NCBI RefSeq assembly: GCF_025148285.1
Contig: NZ_CP102268.1
Coordinates: 868,001 to 932,000 of the forward strand
Source of the DNA: Marvinbryantia formatexigens DSM 14469
GTDB lineage: Bacteria > Bacillota > Clostridia > Lachnospirales > Lachnospiraceae
Reading direction: 5' to 3'
Length of the DNA: 64,000 bases
Part shown: positions 45,885 to 54,235 of the stretch, one piece after another
How positions within the stretch are numbered: the first letter of the stretch is position 1
Layout of the letters: each line of letters opens with the position of its first letter
Made by a program: the position numbers and the translations under genes
The notes under the pieces: generated by a model
Databases searched by the model: none
The model's input: only the letters and a program-made list of their open reading frames with translations
Told to the model about the DNA's origin: nothing

Positions 45885-46898
45885 ATGGGTAATCTGTTAA
45901 AAGACCAGGTAGCTATCATCACCGGCTCCGGTCAGGGCATCGGAAAGGACCTGGCTGTGTGGATGGCTTCACAGGGCTGCAAGGTCTTCACCAACAACCG
46001 TAAAAAAGGCTCCTCCATGCAGGCGCACGACGGAAAATTTGTCAAATTAAACGAGGACGACCAGGCAAAGCTTGCCACTATCATCGGCGACGCGGAAACC
46101 GCTGCAGAGGCAGTCAATTCCAACCCCGATGTGCAGGCTGCAGGAGGCGAAGCATGTCCGGTATATGCGGATATCAGCAAACCGGAGGGATGCAAAAAGC
46201 TGGTGGATGCCGCCATCGAAAAATGGGGACGCCTCGACATCCTGGTAAACAATGCCGCCGCCACCTGGACCGGCAATGTAAAAGAAATGAAACCGGAAAA
46301 CTGGGAGACCTGCGTCCGTTCAAAGCTTGATTCCTCCTTCTATCTCATTTATTACGCTCTGCCCCATATGCTGAAGCAGGGCTATGGACGCATTCTTCTG
46401 GCATCCTCGGAAGGACAGGTCGGTCTGGAAGGTATGTGCGGTTACAGCGCTGCCTGCGGCGGTGTGGCTGCCATGACGCGCGGTATCGCACAGGACCTGG
46501 CAGGCGACGGCATTTCCATCAACGCGTACACCCCCAACGCCGGAACCCGGAGCTGGTTTAACATGCTTGCGGAGTACCGCGCAGAGGGTATCGACCCGTC
46601 GTATATCGAAGCGGCTGCCCCGGCGGCACAGAAGTTTCCGCCAGACCGCATGATTCCGGTTCTCGGCTACATGTGCACAAAAGAATTTGAGGCTACCGGA
46701 CTGGTGGTAAAGGTCGGCGCCGACGGAGAAGTTTCTCTGTGGAGCAACATGGATAAATACAACACAATGTTCAAGGATTTGTGGAAGGACGGCGCCTGGA
46801 CAGTGGAAGAACTCCGGGAGCGCGTTCCGAAGGAGCTGCTGAAAGATGCCACTGTCACAAAATCTGTTCTGGCGGTAAACAAGGGCAGCTACGACTAA
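45885..46898 (+). CDS. Short-chain dehydrogenase/reductase lacking the catalytic lysine
   Basis: A 337-residue SDR with a clear NAD(P) site TGSGQGIG (13-20), NNAA (122-125) and a catalytic Ser (LLASSEGQ, 174-175). The active-site Y-x-x-x-K is present only as Y187-S-A-A-C191: the lysine is a cysteine. The insert at about 40-90 and the long C-terminus (about 60 residues beyond the core) resemble the MFE-2-like SDR subgroup that acts on CoA esters or steroids. An AAAGGAG site precedes the ATG. It begins the plus-strand part of the catabolic island. It may be a divergent enzyme or a binding protein. Confidence 0.8.
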   Translation: MGNLLKDQVAIITGSGQGIGKDLAVWMASQGCKVFTNNRKKGSSMQAHDGKFVKLNEDDQAKLATIIGDAETAAEAVNSNPDVQAAGGEACPVYADISKPEGCKKLVDAAIEKWGRLDILVNNAAATWTGNVKEMKPENWETCVRSKLDSSFYLIYYALPHMLKQGYGRILLASSEGQVGLEGMCGYSAACGGVAAMTRGIAQDLAGDGISINAYTPNAGTRSWFNMLAEYRAEGIDPSYIEAAAPAAQKFPPDRMIPVLGYMCTKEFEATGLVVKVGADGEVSLWSNMDKYNTMFKDLWKDGAWTVEELRERVPKELLKDATVTKSVLAVNKGSYD

Positions 46899-47085
46899 AC
46901 GAAGCTTACACAAAAAACTGACTGCATATGTCTTACACTTATCTCTTTTTTGCCCGCTGCGCTCGCGGCGGGCATCTTCGTTGGAGGAATTTTGCCCCCG
47001 GCATTATAATCTGAGCTGCCCGGCAAATGTTTCTTATTTCCATTTGTCCTTTGGCTCATAATCTATACGTAAGGAGGATTTTATC

Positions 47086-48031
47086 ATGGCTTTTCTGCGC
47101 AGCGGCAGCGGTCTGTTTTCTGACGGCTGCTCCACCAATGATGATGTGGAATGGCTGAAAAAGGAGCTGGAGATTTTCCGTGACAAAAGTGGGCGGCAAC
47201 GCTGTAGTGGACGCGTCTCCCGTACCTCTGCGCGGCGACGTGCAGCTCATCCGCCAGGCTTCGGAGGCGACCGGCGTCCATGTTATCGTCTGCACCGGTC
47301 TTTATTATGAAAAAGGCCGTCCGCAGAAATATCTGGAAATGGACGAAAACGCGGTCTATCAGATGTGTAAAGATGAAGTGGAGCATGGTATCGGCGATAC
47401 CGGTATTTATCCCGGCTTTCTCAAATGCGGCATGAGCTCCCTTGGTCCCGGAAGCGATATTCCCGCCTGCGAATGGGCAACGCTCCGCGCTCTCGCCCGT
47501 CTTTCCGCGGAAACCGGTCTTTCCCTGCACGTCCACACGGCTGTGCCCATGACGCCGGAGCAGGTTATCAGCGTGGCAAAATGCGCACTGGATGCCGGTG
47601 TCAGCCCGGACCGTCTGAACATGATGCATTTGGATCAGTACCTGCGCGTCCCCTATGTTATGGACGACTATATCCGCAATTTTGAGCAGACCCGCACCGT
47701 AAATATCGACCTTCAGTGCAAAATTCTGGATATGGGCTGCACAATCGGTTTTGACTCCTGGGATTCCCTGGTATCTATTCTGCCGGATAATAATGACCGT
47801 CTGAAGGCTCTGGTGGAATTGATCCGGCGCGGCTATGCGGGACAGATCGTCCTTGGGCACGACGTCAGCGACAAATCCCACAGCGCTTCCTTCGGATATA
47901 CCGGCTTTACCGGTTTTGCAGTCAATGCCCTCCCGACGCTCAGAGCGATGTCTGATATCGTCAGCGACGCAGATATCCGCAAACTTGTCTGCGACAATCC
48001 GGCAAGACTTCTGGCATTTGATATTCCTTAG
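47086..48031 (+). pseudogene. Phosphotriesterase-like amidohydrolase, N-terminally deleted and frameshifted
   Basis: A good GGAGG site and ATG (47086) start MAFLRS, as in phosphotriesterase-like proteins, but the next ~25-30 residues that should hold the metal-binding HxH motif are missing; the frame jumps to DDVEWLKKELEIF. A one-base gain in an AAAA run (about 47183-47187) then shifts the frame: dropping one A restores DKVGGNAVVDASP. The rest is intact to the end, with the bridging Lys (GFLKCG), metal His residues (HVHTAV, MMHLDQ) and Asp (LGHDVSD). These enzymes hydrolyse lactones, esters or phosphotriesters. As it stands it should be inactive. Confidence 0.75.
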
Positions 48032-48150
48032 ACGGACGCTGACGCAGCAGTAACCCCGCCCGGCAAAAGGGATTTTATTGTTTTTTTCAGCATAGCATTC
48101 TTTTGTTTCTGTTAAAATCATGCAACATGGCGGAATTTTTCCAGATAATA

Positions 48151-48180
48151 TTCGACAATATTCCCTATCCGTGCTATAAT
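48151..48180 (+). promoter_or_regulatory. Probable promoter of the PucR-type gene
   Basis: TTCGAC and a perfect TATAAT with 18-base spacing, 74 bases before the ATG. Confidence 0.45.
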
Positions 48181-48253
48181 ATCTTTATCTCTGCCGGGTA
48201 TTTTTTACAAATGCCCGGCAGACAAATCTTCACGCATATGGACGGTTACAAAA

Positions 48254-49801
48254 ATGATTACATCTTTACTTCTTTATCACTATTTATGCGAGACCTGGCA
48301 GGTGACGACCATCGGAAAAAGCATGGCGGACCAGGCGCTCTCCTTCCCGGTATTTTTTCTGCCGGGCATGAAGCCCGCGGAAAATCATCTGTATATCTGC
48401 CGCTGTAAGGATCTGCCCTCCGCCTGTCCGGTTCCCTGCCTGTTCCTGTGTATTGGAAGCCAGCCCGCTTCCATCCGTCACGGATGGGAATGGAAAGGGA
48501 ATATCTTTTATATCGAAGACAAGACCGACATCCTGTCCCTCTACAACAATGTCGTCCATCTGTTCCAGATCGTTACCGACTGGAAGACCCGGATGGACGG
48601 GCTGATGGAGCAGGGAGCCGACATCAGCGCGCTGGTGCAGACGAGCCTGCCGCTTTTCGAAAACTGCATCACGATTTCCGACTATAAGCTGAATCTTCTT
48701 GTCACCTGCGATGTAAAAGCGGGCGGCGACGCCAGCGCTATCGAGATCCGGAATGATCTGGAACGTGTCCCGGACGATGTCAGTCTCGAATTTAAAGACT
48801 TTTTTTCCCGTAATATCCGGATGCGCGAGCCCTTTCTTTACAAAGGGCAGCAGAACAATCCCGAAGGACAGAATTACTGTATTAATCTCTACCACGGCGA
48901 CACGTACGCCGGCACCTGCACTCTCTGGGACAAATGCCGCCCCATGCTTCCGCGGGACTTTCTTCTGTTCCAGGAATTTGCCAGATACATCCGGCGGGCA
49001 TTATCGCGTCCCTCCAATATTCCCTCGGAGCAGACCATCAGTATGAAATCCATCTTTTATACGCTGCTGCAGTGCTTCCCCATCAGCCAGGAGGAGCTGT
49101 CCGCCGCCGAAGCTGATTTGCGGCAGCTTCTGGAAATGAACCAGGTCGCCTTCGGGCACTGGGTCTGTATCACCATCGACAGCGCCAACCGGGACAAGCA
49201 GCTTCCGGAGGAGTATCTCTGCGCCGTTCTGGAAAATATGCTTCCTTATACCCTGTCCTTTGGCATGGACAACCGGATCGTATGTTTTTCCATGATTCCC
49301 GCCGGAGACACCTGCCGCAATACTGTCTGCGATATTCTGGAGCCCTATCTGAAGGACATGAATTTCCGGGCGGGCATCAGCGATGCCTTTACCGATATAT
49401 TCCAGAGCCACACCCACTACCGGCAGTCGCTCGCCATGCTGAAAACCGGGTTTTCCTCCCAGCCGGAGCGTCTGATTTACCCCTTTGGCGACTTTATCCT
49501 CCCCTATATGCTGGAGCACTGTGTGGGGGAATTTGATAAGGATATGATTTTTACAGAGGGGCTGCGTGCCCTAAAGGAGCTGGACACCGGCGTGGACTAC
49601 TGGGACACGCTGAAGCGCTATCTCGACAACGAATGCAACGCCTCCAAAACCGCCCAGGAGCTCTATCTGCACCGCAGCACCCTGCAGCCAAGGCTGGAAA
49701 AAATCCGGACGCTGGCGGATATGGATACACCGGAGGGCAGGCTTTATCTGCGGATATGCATCTATCTGGAGGAGTACCTGGACAGCAAAAAAAGGAAATG
49801 A
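48254..49801 (+). CDS. PucR/CdaR-family transcriptional regulator
   Basis: A 515-residue regulator. The C-terminal HTH of the PucR type is visible near 450-490 (LKRYLDNECNASKTAQELYLHRSTLQPRLEKI). Upstream lies a GGDEF-like/CdaR middle domain and an N-terminal sensing domain. Such proteins control catabolic genes in response to small ligands. It sits in the middle of the SDR/phosphotriesterase/GcvT island, facing the GcvT gene across a shared terminator, and is the likely local regulator. There is no strong ribosome site; the ATG at 48254 is the earliest, and MADQ (48323) is an alternative. Confidence 0.82.
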   Translation: MITSLLLYHYLCETWQVTTIGKSMADQALSFPVFFLPGMKPAENHLYICRCKDLPSACPVPCLFLCIGSQPASIRHGWEWKGNIFYIEDKTDILSLYNNVVHLFQIVTDWKTRMDGLMEQGADISALVQTSLPLFENCITISDYKLNLLVTCDVKAGGDASAIEIRNDLERVPDDVSLEFKDFFSRNIRMREPFLYKGQQNNPEGQNYCINLYHGDTYAGTCTLWDKCRPMLPRDFLLFQEFARYIRRALSRPSNIPSEQTISMKSIFYTLLQCFPISQEELSAAEADLRQLLEMNQVAFGHWVCITIDSANRDKQLPEEYLCAVLENMLPYTLSFGMDNRIVCFSMIPAGDTCRNTVCDILEPYLKDMNFRAGISDAFTDIFQSHTHYRQSLAMLKTGFSSQPERLIYPFGDFILPYMLEHCVGEFDKDMIFTEGLRALKELDTGVDYWDTLKRYLDNECNASKTAQELYLHRSTLQPRLEKIRTLADMDTPEGRLYLRICIYLEEYLDSKKRK

Positions 49802-49806
49802 GGAAA

Positions 49807-49847
49807 GGCGGAACGCTGTGCCTGCGCACAGTATCCCGCCCCTTTTT
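49807..49847. terminator. Bidirectional terminator between the PucR and GcvT-like genes
   Basis: The hairpin GGCGGAACGCTGTGC/GCACAGTATCCCGCC has CCTTTTTAT on the plus side and a purine/TTTCC run on the minus side, between two convergent genes. Confidence 0.7.
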
Positions 49848-49869
49848 ATGTCTTCTTTTCTGTCTTCTG

Positions 49870-50874
49870 TCAGATAAATTTCCGTTCCGTCACAACTGCA
49901 TCTACATCCCAGTCCAGAGTCACATGCTCTCCTGTTTCTGCGCTGCCCGCATTGATCAGAGCCATGCCGACCCATTTTCCGACGGTAAAGCCGTAGGTAA
50001 ATTTAGTAACGCGTCCAATTTCCTTTCCGTTTTTGGACACCACTGCTCCGTAAGGTCCTCCGTGAACCTTTACGTTTGGATCATCCACCGTGATGCCGAC
50101 CAGTTTCTTTTTCATCGGCTGGTCCTTTGCCGCCAGAACTGCGTCTCTGCCAAGGAATTCTTCCTTCGTCCAGTCGATCATCCAGTCCATGCCGGTCTCA
50201 AACGGTGTGGCGTCGTCGAAATCTGTCACCAGATACAGTCCGGCTTCCGTCGCCAGCGTATAGGCGATTACGTCAAACTCATCCACAAATTCGCCGCCGT
50301 ATTTTCCTACCTCTGCGCAGAGCATCTGCTTCACGGCTTCCGTATCCTTTACGTCACAGTAAATCTCATAGCCCTTTTCGCCGGTGTAGCCGCCCTTTGC
50401 CGCCTTTATCTGAATATCGCCGAGACGGTTTTCCACCATCTGGAAACGCTTCTGTCCATGCGGATTCACCTCAAGAAGCTGTTCTACCATTTCCTCCGCA
50501 CGCGGTCCCTGCACGGCATACATATCAATTTTTTTCGTGATTTCCTCCCACTTTGCATCAAGACCGTCGGATGCATTTTCCATCTCACGCATAATACGCG
50601 GCACATGAAGTGTGGAAATCCAGTAGGTAGTTTCACCCTGTCTTGTGATGACGCAGTCATCCTGGGGGATGCCCTCCTCCGTCAGCAGCATCGTATATTT
50701 TCCTTTTGTGATATCCAGTTTGGAAATCCTGCACGGATAAAGCCGCTCCAGGAGAACAAGCGCATCCGCACCGGTCACCTCAATCAGACGGTGCGTGAAA
50801 TAATATACGCCCACTGTATTCCGGATGACCTCATGCTGATGTCTGCAGCTTTCGTCTGTACTGATTAATAACAT
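49870..50874 (-). CDS. GcvT-like aminomethyltransferase-family protein
   Basis: A 334-residue protein with the aminomethyltransferase fold (glycine cleavage T-protein / LigM / DMGDH family): RLIEVTGADALVLLERLYP at the N-terminus, DMYAVQGPRA, GYTGEKGYEIYC and GRVTKFTYGFTVGK toward the end. There are no other glycine-cleavage genes here. Related stand-alone members move one-carbon units from N- or O-methyl groups to tetrahydrofolate. The ATG at 50874 is used because GGAGG lies nine bases before it, just past the stop of the upstream unknown gene, so the two are translated together. Confidence 0.75.
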   Translation of the reverse strand: MLLISTDESCRHQHEVIRNTVGVYYFTHRLIEVTGADALVLLERLYPCRISKLDITKGKYTMLLTEEGIPQDDCVITRQGETTYWISTLHVPRIMREMENASDGLDAKWEEITKKIDMYAVQGPRAEEMVEQLLEVNPHGQKRFQMVENRLGDIQIKAAKGGYTGEKGYEIYCDVKDTEAVKQMLCAEVGKYGGEFVDEFDVIAYTLATEAGLYLVTDFDDATPFETGMDWMIDWTKEEFLGRDAVLAAKDQPMKKKLVGITVDDPNVKVHGGPYGAVVSKNGKEIGRVTKFTYGFTVGKWVGMALINAGSAETGEHVTLDWDVDAVVTERKFI

Positions 50875-50875
50875 C

Positions 50876-52099
50876 TTATTTGCCCTCCTTTGCTCCCTCA
50901 TAGTTCTCTACACCGGTATTCGGCTTCTGTCTGCGGAAACCGATAGCACGTTTATGTATCCGGTACCGTATCTTGTTCTGTTCTTTGTCTTCCTCCATAT
51001 CAACGCTCCACTGGGCGCCTACCAGAGTTTTTACGTTGCCGTCGAAAATCTGACGGTACATCTCGTTGTTCTCCGGATACATTCCCAGCATATCCCATTT
51101 CATCATGTCGCCTTCGATGATGGTCTCGTCGCTCTCAAATTTCGTGAAGTTGCAGTCTACATCCCTGGACTGGAATACCATCGATATCCAGGAACCCATT
51201 ACACGCGAATCCTCCACATCTGCCGGAACGCCCATCCATTCCCTCGTCGCCTTGCGGGTATGGAAATCAGCGAACTGGAACTTGCCGCACGCTTCAAACA
51301 ATGCCGGCATCACACGATCCCAGAGCGCCCGCTCTTCATCGGTAAACTTGTTGCGGTACAAATCAATCGCATTGTATGCATACGCAATCGGGAAGCCGCC
51401 CACATTATCCTGATACATTTCTCCTGCTGTCCATCTTGCTCCCGTCGGGGATTCGAAATATCCGGTGTCGATAAAGGACGGATACTCCTTCTTCGGCCAG
51501 GGCTTCGGTCTGCTCTTTGCGGCAGCCGGTCCCCATACTTCCCATTCATACTGTTCTTCGTCAAATTTATCCTCTTCGTTCGTGTTGGGATGCTTGCCGT
51601 ATTTCCGTTTCGTCTCCTGAATCGCCAGACAGTAGTCGTCGCCCATGCCGATTCTCTCCGGATCCATTGCGTTCAGCGGACATCCTGCCAGACCATAGCA
51701 GAAGTGGGAGCCTCCGCCAAGAGACAGATCACATGCCTCCGGTCCCGCGATGTCGTAATCACAGACATGGATTTCCTTCTCAAAACGGTCCTCAAACGGT
51801 CCGATCTGTCCAGCCATCGGGCTCCAGCAATAGTCCATCAGCTGTGCCCAGTTATCCGACAGCATGGTCTGTCTTCTCTCGTATTCCGGAATTACCACGC
51901 GCAGCGTGTGGAATGTCGCCAGGCAGAATTCCGCGCCCAGACGATTCATAAACTTGTACGTCTCATAAAAATTCTTGATTGCTCCCCACGGAGAGGACAT
52001 GCCCCTGTAAAGACGCATATTGCTGTCCGCGTCCCGCAGGTTTACATCCGAAACATTATAGGGAAAGCATTTTGTTGCCTCCTTTGTCTTTGAACCCAT
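50876..52099 (-). CDS. Unrecognised Cys-rich protein paired with the GcvT-like gene
   Basis: A 407-residue soluble protein I cannot assign to a family. Cysteines cluster at 113, 123, 134, 140 and 157 in HVCDYDIAGPEACDLSLGGG, GLAGCP and GMGDDYC. The G-D-D-x-C piece faintly recalls the L-2-amino-thiazoline-4-carboxylate hydrolase-like family, but the rest does not clearly match. The C-terminal half repeats the overall pattern (acidic strands, C-N-F, a basic tail). It has a strong GAAGGAGGG site and lies directly upstream of the GcvT-like gene, one base apart, so they probably form one functional pair. A role as a substrate-handling partner in C1 transfer is inference only. Confidence 0.55.
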   Translation of the reverse strand: MGSKTKEATKCFPYNVSDVNLRDADSNMRLYRGMSSPWGAIKNFYETYKFMNRLGAEFCLATFHTLRVVIPEYERRQTMLSDNWAQLMDYCWSPMAGQIGPFEDRFEKEIHVCDYDIAGPEACDLSLGGGSHFCYGLAGCPLNAMDPERIGMGDDYCLAIQETKRKYGKHPNTNEEDKFDEEQYEWEVWGPAAAKSRPKPWPKKEYPSFIDTGYFESPTGARWTAGEMYQDNVGGFPIAYAYNAIDLYRNKFTDEERALWDRVMPALFEACGKFQFADFHTRKATREWMGVPADVEDSRVMGSWISMVFQSRDVDCNFTKFESDETIIEGDMMKWDMLGMYPENNEMYRQIFDGNVKTLVGAQWSVDMEEDKEQNKIRYRIHKRAIGFRRQKPNTGVENYEGAKEGK

Positions 52100-52233
52100 A
52101 AATAATACCCTCCTTCAATAATTTGCCCTTCGGCAGGTTACTTTTATCTTAATCTTCCGGCTGCTTTTTTGCTATCCGCAGGATGTCGGATTATTTCGCC
52201 CCGCAATCAGACACCCTCCGGAATTTTTCGCGC

Positions 52234-53178
52234 TTATCCTTTTACGGCTCCGGCAACTGTATTTTTCTCCAGCACCCGGTAGAAGAACGGGAATGCGAAG
52301 AGAATCGGAACCGTCGATACGACGATTGCCGCAAACTGCACGAGATATTTCACGAGCTGCAGCTCGCCGCCGGATACCATCATATAATTCTGGTTGCTCG
52401 TCTCCACGATTTCACGTATCCAGAGCTGCATCGGCCAGAGTTCCTTGCTGTTCGGCACGTAAATCGACGCCTGGAACCAGGAATTCCAGTGGAGAATCGC
52501 CGTATTGATCATGATTACCACGATCAGTCCCCGCGCCTGCGGAAGCATGACCTTAAACATGGTGGTCAGATGACCAGCCCCGTCAATTTTCGCCGACTCG
52601 ACCGTTTCCTCCGGCACCGACAGAAACGCGTTCATCGCCAGCACCATAAACATACCGTTCGTGCAGGACGGAACCACCAGCGACCAGACCGTGCCGGTCA
52701 GACCGAGGTTTCGCAGCACGATATAAGTGGGAATCGTCCCGGCGGAAAATACCAGGGAAAGCATACAGAACAGCTTCATAAAGTTCTGCAGCTTCGTCTT
52801 CCTGCTCAGGCAGTACCCTGCGATTACGTTTAAGACCAGACCGAACACGACGTTGACCACCATGTAAAGAATGGTGTTAAACATTCCGCGCAGCACATTT
52901 CCGTCCGCAAAGCTTCCGCCCGTTTCCTGGAAGAGAATCCGGTACGCCTCCAGATTCACAGAATCTCCGAACCACCACGTAATTCCCTCGTTGGAAATCA
53001 ACTGCTGCGGGTCGCTGTAGATGGAGCTCATCAGCACGTGCCACATCGGCACGATGCATATCAGGACTACCAGGCACAGCATCGCGATAATGACGATATC
53101 CACAATCGTCCCGCTTACGCTTTTTCCCTGCACCATTCCCTCCTTCGGCTTCTTTCTTGATAAATGTTTATTATCCAT
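52234..53178 (-). CDS. ABC transporter permease (LplC/YtcP type)
   Basis: A 314-residue inner-membrane permease of the CUT1 oligosaccharide family with six helices and the EAA loop (ESAKIDGAGHLTTMFKVMLPQARG). It pairs with the LplB-type permease just upstream (19 bases). No ATPase gene is nearby, so it would share an MsmX/UgpC-type ATPase encoded elsewhere. GGGAG precedes the ATG. It is the last gene of the solute-binding-protein operon. Confidence 0.88.
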   Translation of the reverse strand: MDNKHLSRKKPKEGMVQGKSVSGTIVDIVIIAMLCLVVLICIVPMWHVLMSSIYSDPQQLISNEGITWWFGDSVNLEAYRILFQETGGSFADGNVLRGMFNTILYMVVNVVFGLVLNVIAGYCLSRKTKLQNFMKLFCMLSLVFSAGTIPTYIVLRNLGLTGTVWSLVVPSCTNGMFMVLAMNAFLSVPEETVESAKIDGAGHLTTMFKVMLPQARGLIVVIMINTAILHWNSWFQASIYVPNSKELWPMQLWIREIVETSNQNYMMVSGGELQLVKYLVQFAAIVVSTVPILFAFPFFYRVLEKNTVAGAVKG

Positions 53179-53197
53179 CTTCTCAATCTCCCTTCTG

Positions 53198-54163
53198 CTA
53201 TGCGGCGTTCTTCTTCTGCAGTCCTGCCTGCATATAATTCGAAATCAGCATCAGCACCGTGGCAATCACAGACTGGAACAGACCGGCTGCTGTCGACAGC
53301 GCGTAGTCCGGCTTCGCTCCGGTAAAGGAATACCGGTAGGTAAAGGTCTGCATACAGTCGGCAACGCTGTAGATATCGGAATTATACAGCAGAAGGATTT
53401 TGTCAAAGCCCTGCATGAAAATCAGTCCGACGTTCAGGGTAAGCATGGTCAGCACGAAGGGCATGATAGCGGGCAGCTTGATTTTCACCAGCCGGTCCCA
53501 GCGGTTTGCCCCGTCAATCGCCGCCGCTTCCATAATGGAATTGTCGATGTTGGAAAGCACCGCGACAAACATAATCGAGCTGTAACCCGTTTTCTGCCAC
53601 ACTTCAATAAAGGCATTTATCAGCCAGAACACCGGGATATCTCCGTTTGTCAGAAGATTCTGCGGCGTTATGTGGAAAATCGCCACCAGCAGCTCCGTGA
53701 TGATGCCGTCCTTATCCAGGAACAGCTTAAACATCATACACACAACGACGGTGGAAATGAAATACGGCAGAAAGGAAATCGTCTGGACGCCTCGTCTGAA
53801 CCATTTCACCCGCACCTCTGACAGCAGCAGCGCCAGCACCAGCGGGAAGAAAAAGCCGAATACCAGATTAATCAGCGCCATACACACGGTGTTCCGGAAT
53901 GCCAGCCAGAACTGGTCCAGCGAAAACAGACGGGCAAAATTCGCAAATCCTACCCAGTCGCTTCCCAGAATTCCCTTCCGGAAGCTGAAGTCCTCAAATG
54001 CCATCGCAAGCCATGCCATAGGCATATAGTTAAAAACGAACAGGAAGGTAAAGGGCAGAAGGAACATGACGTATACGATCCAGTTTTTTCTCAGGTCCTC
54101 TTTCCATGTCTTTTTATTGATTCCCGGTGACCGGGCTCCTTTTTTTGCAATCACTTTACTCAT
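53198..54163 (-). CDS. ABC transporter permease (LplB/YtcP type)
   Basis: A 321-residue permease with a cytosolic N-terminus, six helices and the EAA loop (MEAAAIDGANRWDRLVKIKLPAIMP). It is the partner of the permease at 52234. An AGGAG site precedes the ATG. It follows the secreted TAG-interrupted protein by 72 bases, a gap with a terminator-like hairpin that may lower its expression relative to the binding protein. Confidence 0.88.
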   Translation of the reverse strand: MSKVIAKKGARSPGINKKTWKEDLRKNWIVYVMFLLPFTFLFVFNYMPMAWLAMAFEDFSFRKGILGSDWVGFANFARLFSLDQFWLAFRNTVCMALINLVFGFFFPLVLALLLSEVRVKWFRRGVQTISFLPYFISTVVVCMMFKLFLDKDGIITELLVAIFHITPQNLLTNGDIPVFWLINAFIEVWQKTGYSSIMFVAVLSNIDNSIMEAAAIDGANRWDRLVKIKLPAIMPFVLTMLTLNVGLIFMQGFDKILLLYNSDIYSVADCMQTFTYRYSFTGAKPDYALSTAAGLFQSVIATVLMLISNYMQAGLQKKNAA

Positions 54164-54186
54164 AATCCAGCTCCTGTTTTATATGA

Positions 54187-54223
54187 CAAAAGAGACTGCT
54201 GCATAAATTAGCGGACAGCCTCT
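54187..54223 (-). terminator. Weak attenuator-like hairpin before the permease genes
   Basis: The stem AGAGGCTG/CAGTCTCT with a long loop is followed by TTTTG, 24 bases before the LplB-type start. Confidence 0.4.
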
Positions 54224-54235
54224 TTCACCTGTTTG

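Noticed and set aside
46960-46985. Terminator after the SDR gene (GCCCGCTGCG/CGCGGCGGGC)
   Set aside because: The stem has a mismatch and no T-run follows on the plus strand; the T-run lies on the wrong side.
47084-48121. A 345-codon minus-strand frame opposite the phosphotriesterase-like gene
   Set aside because: The plus strand has clear family homology through the region; the minus frame has none.
52100-52233. Terminator between the permease and the Cys-rich protein gene
   Set aside because: Only a short ATCCG/CGGAT stem without a T-run is seen, so separation of the two transcription units is not proven.
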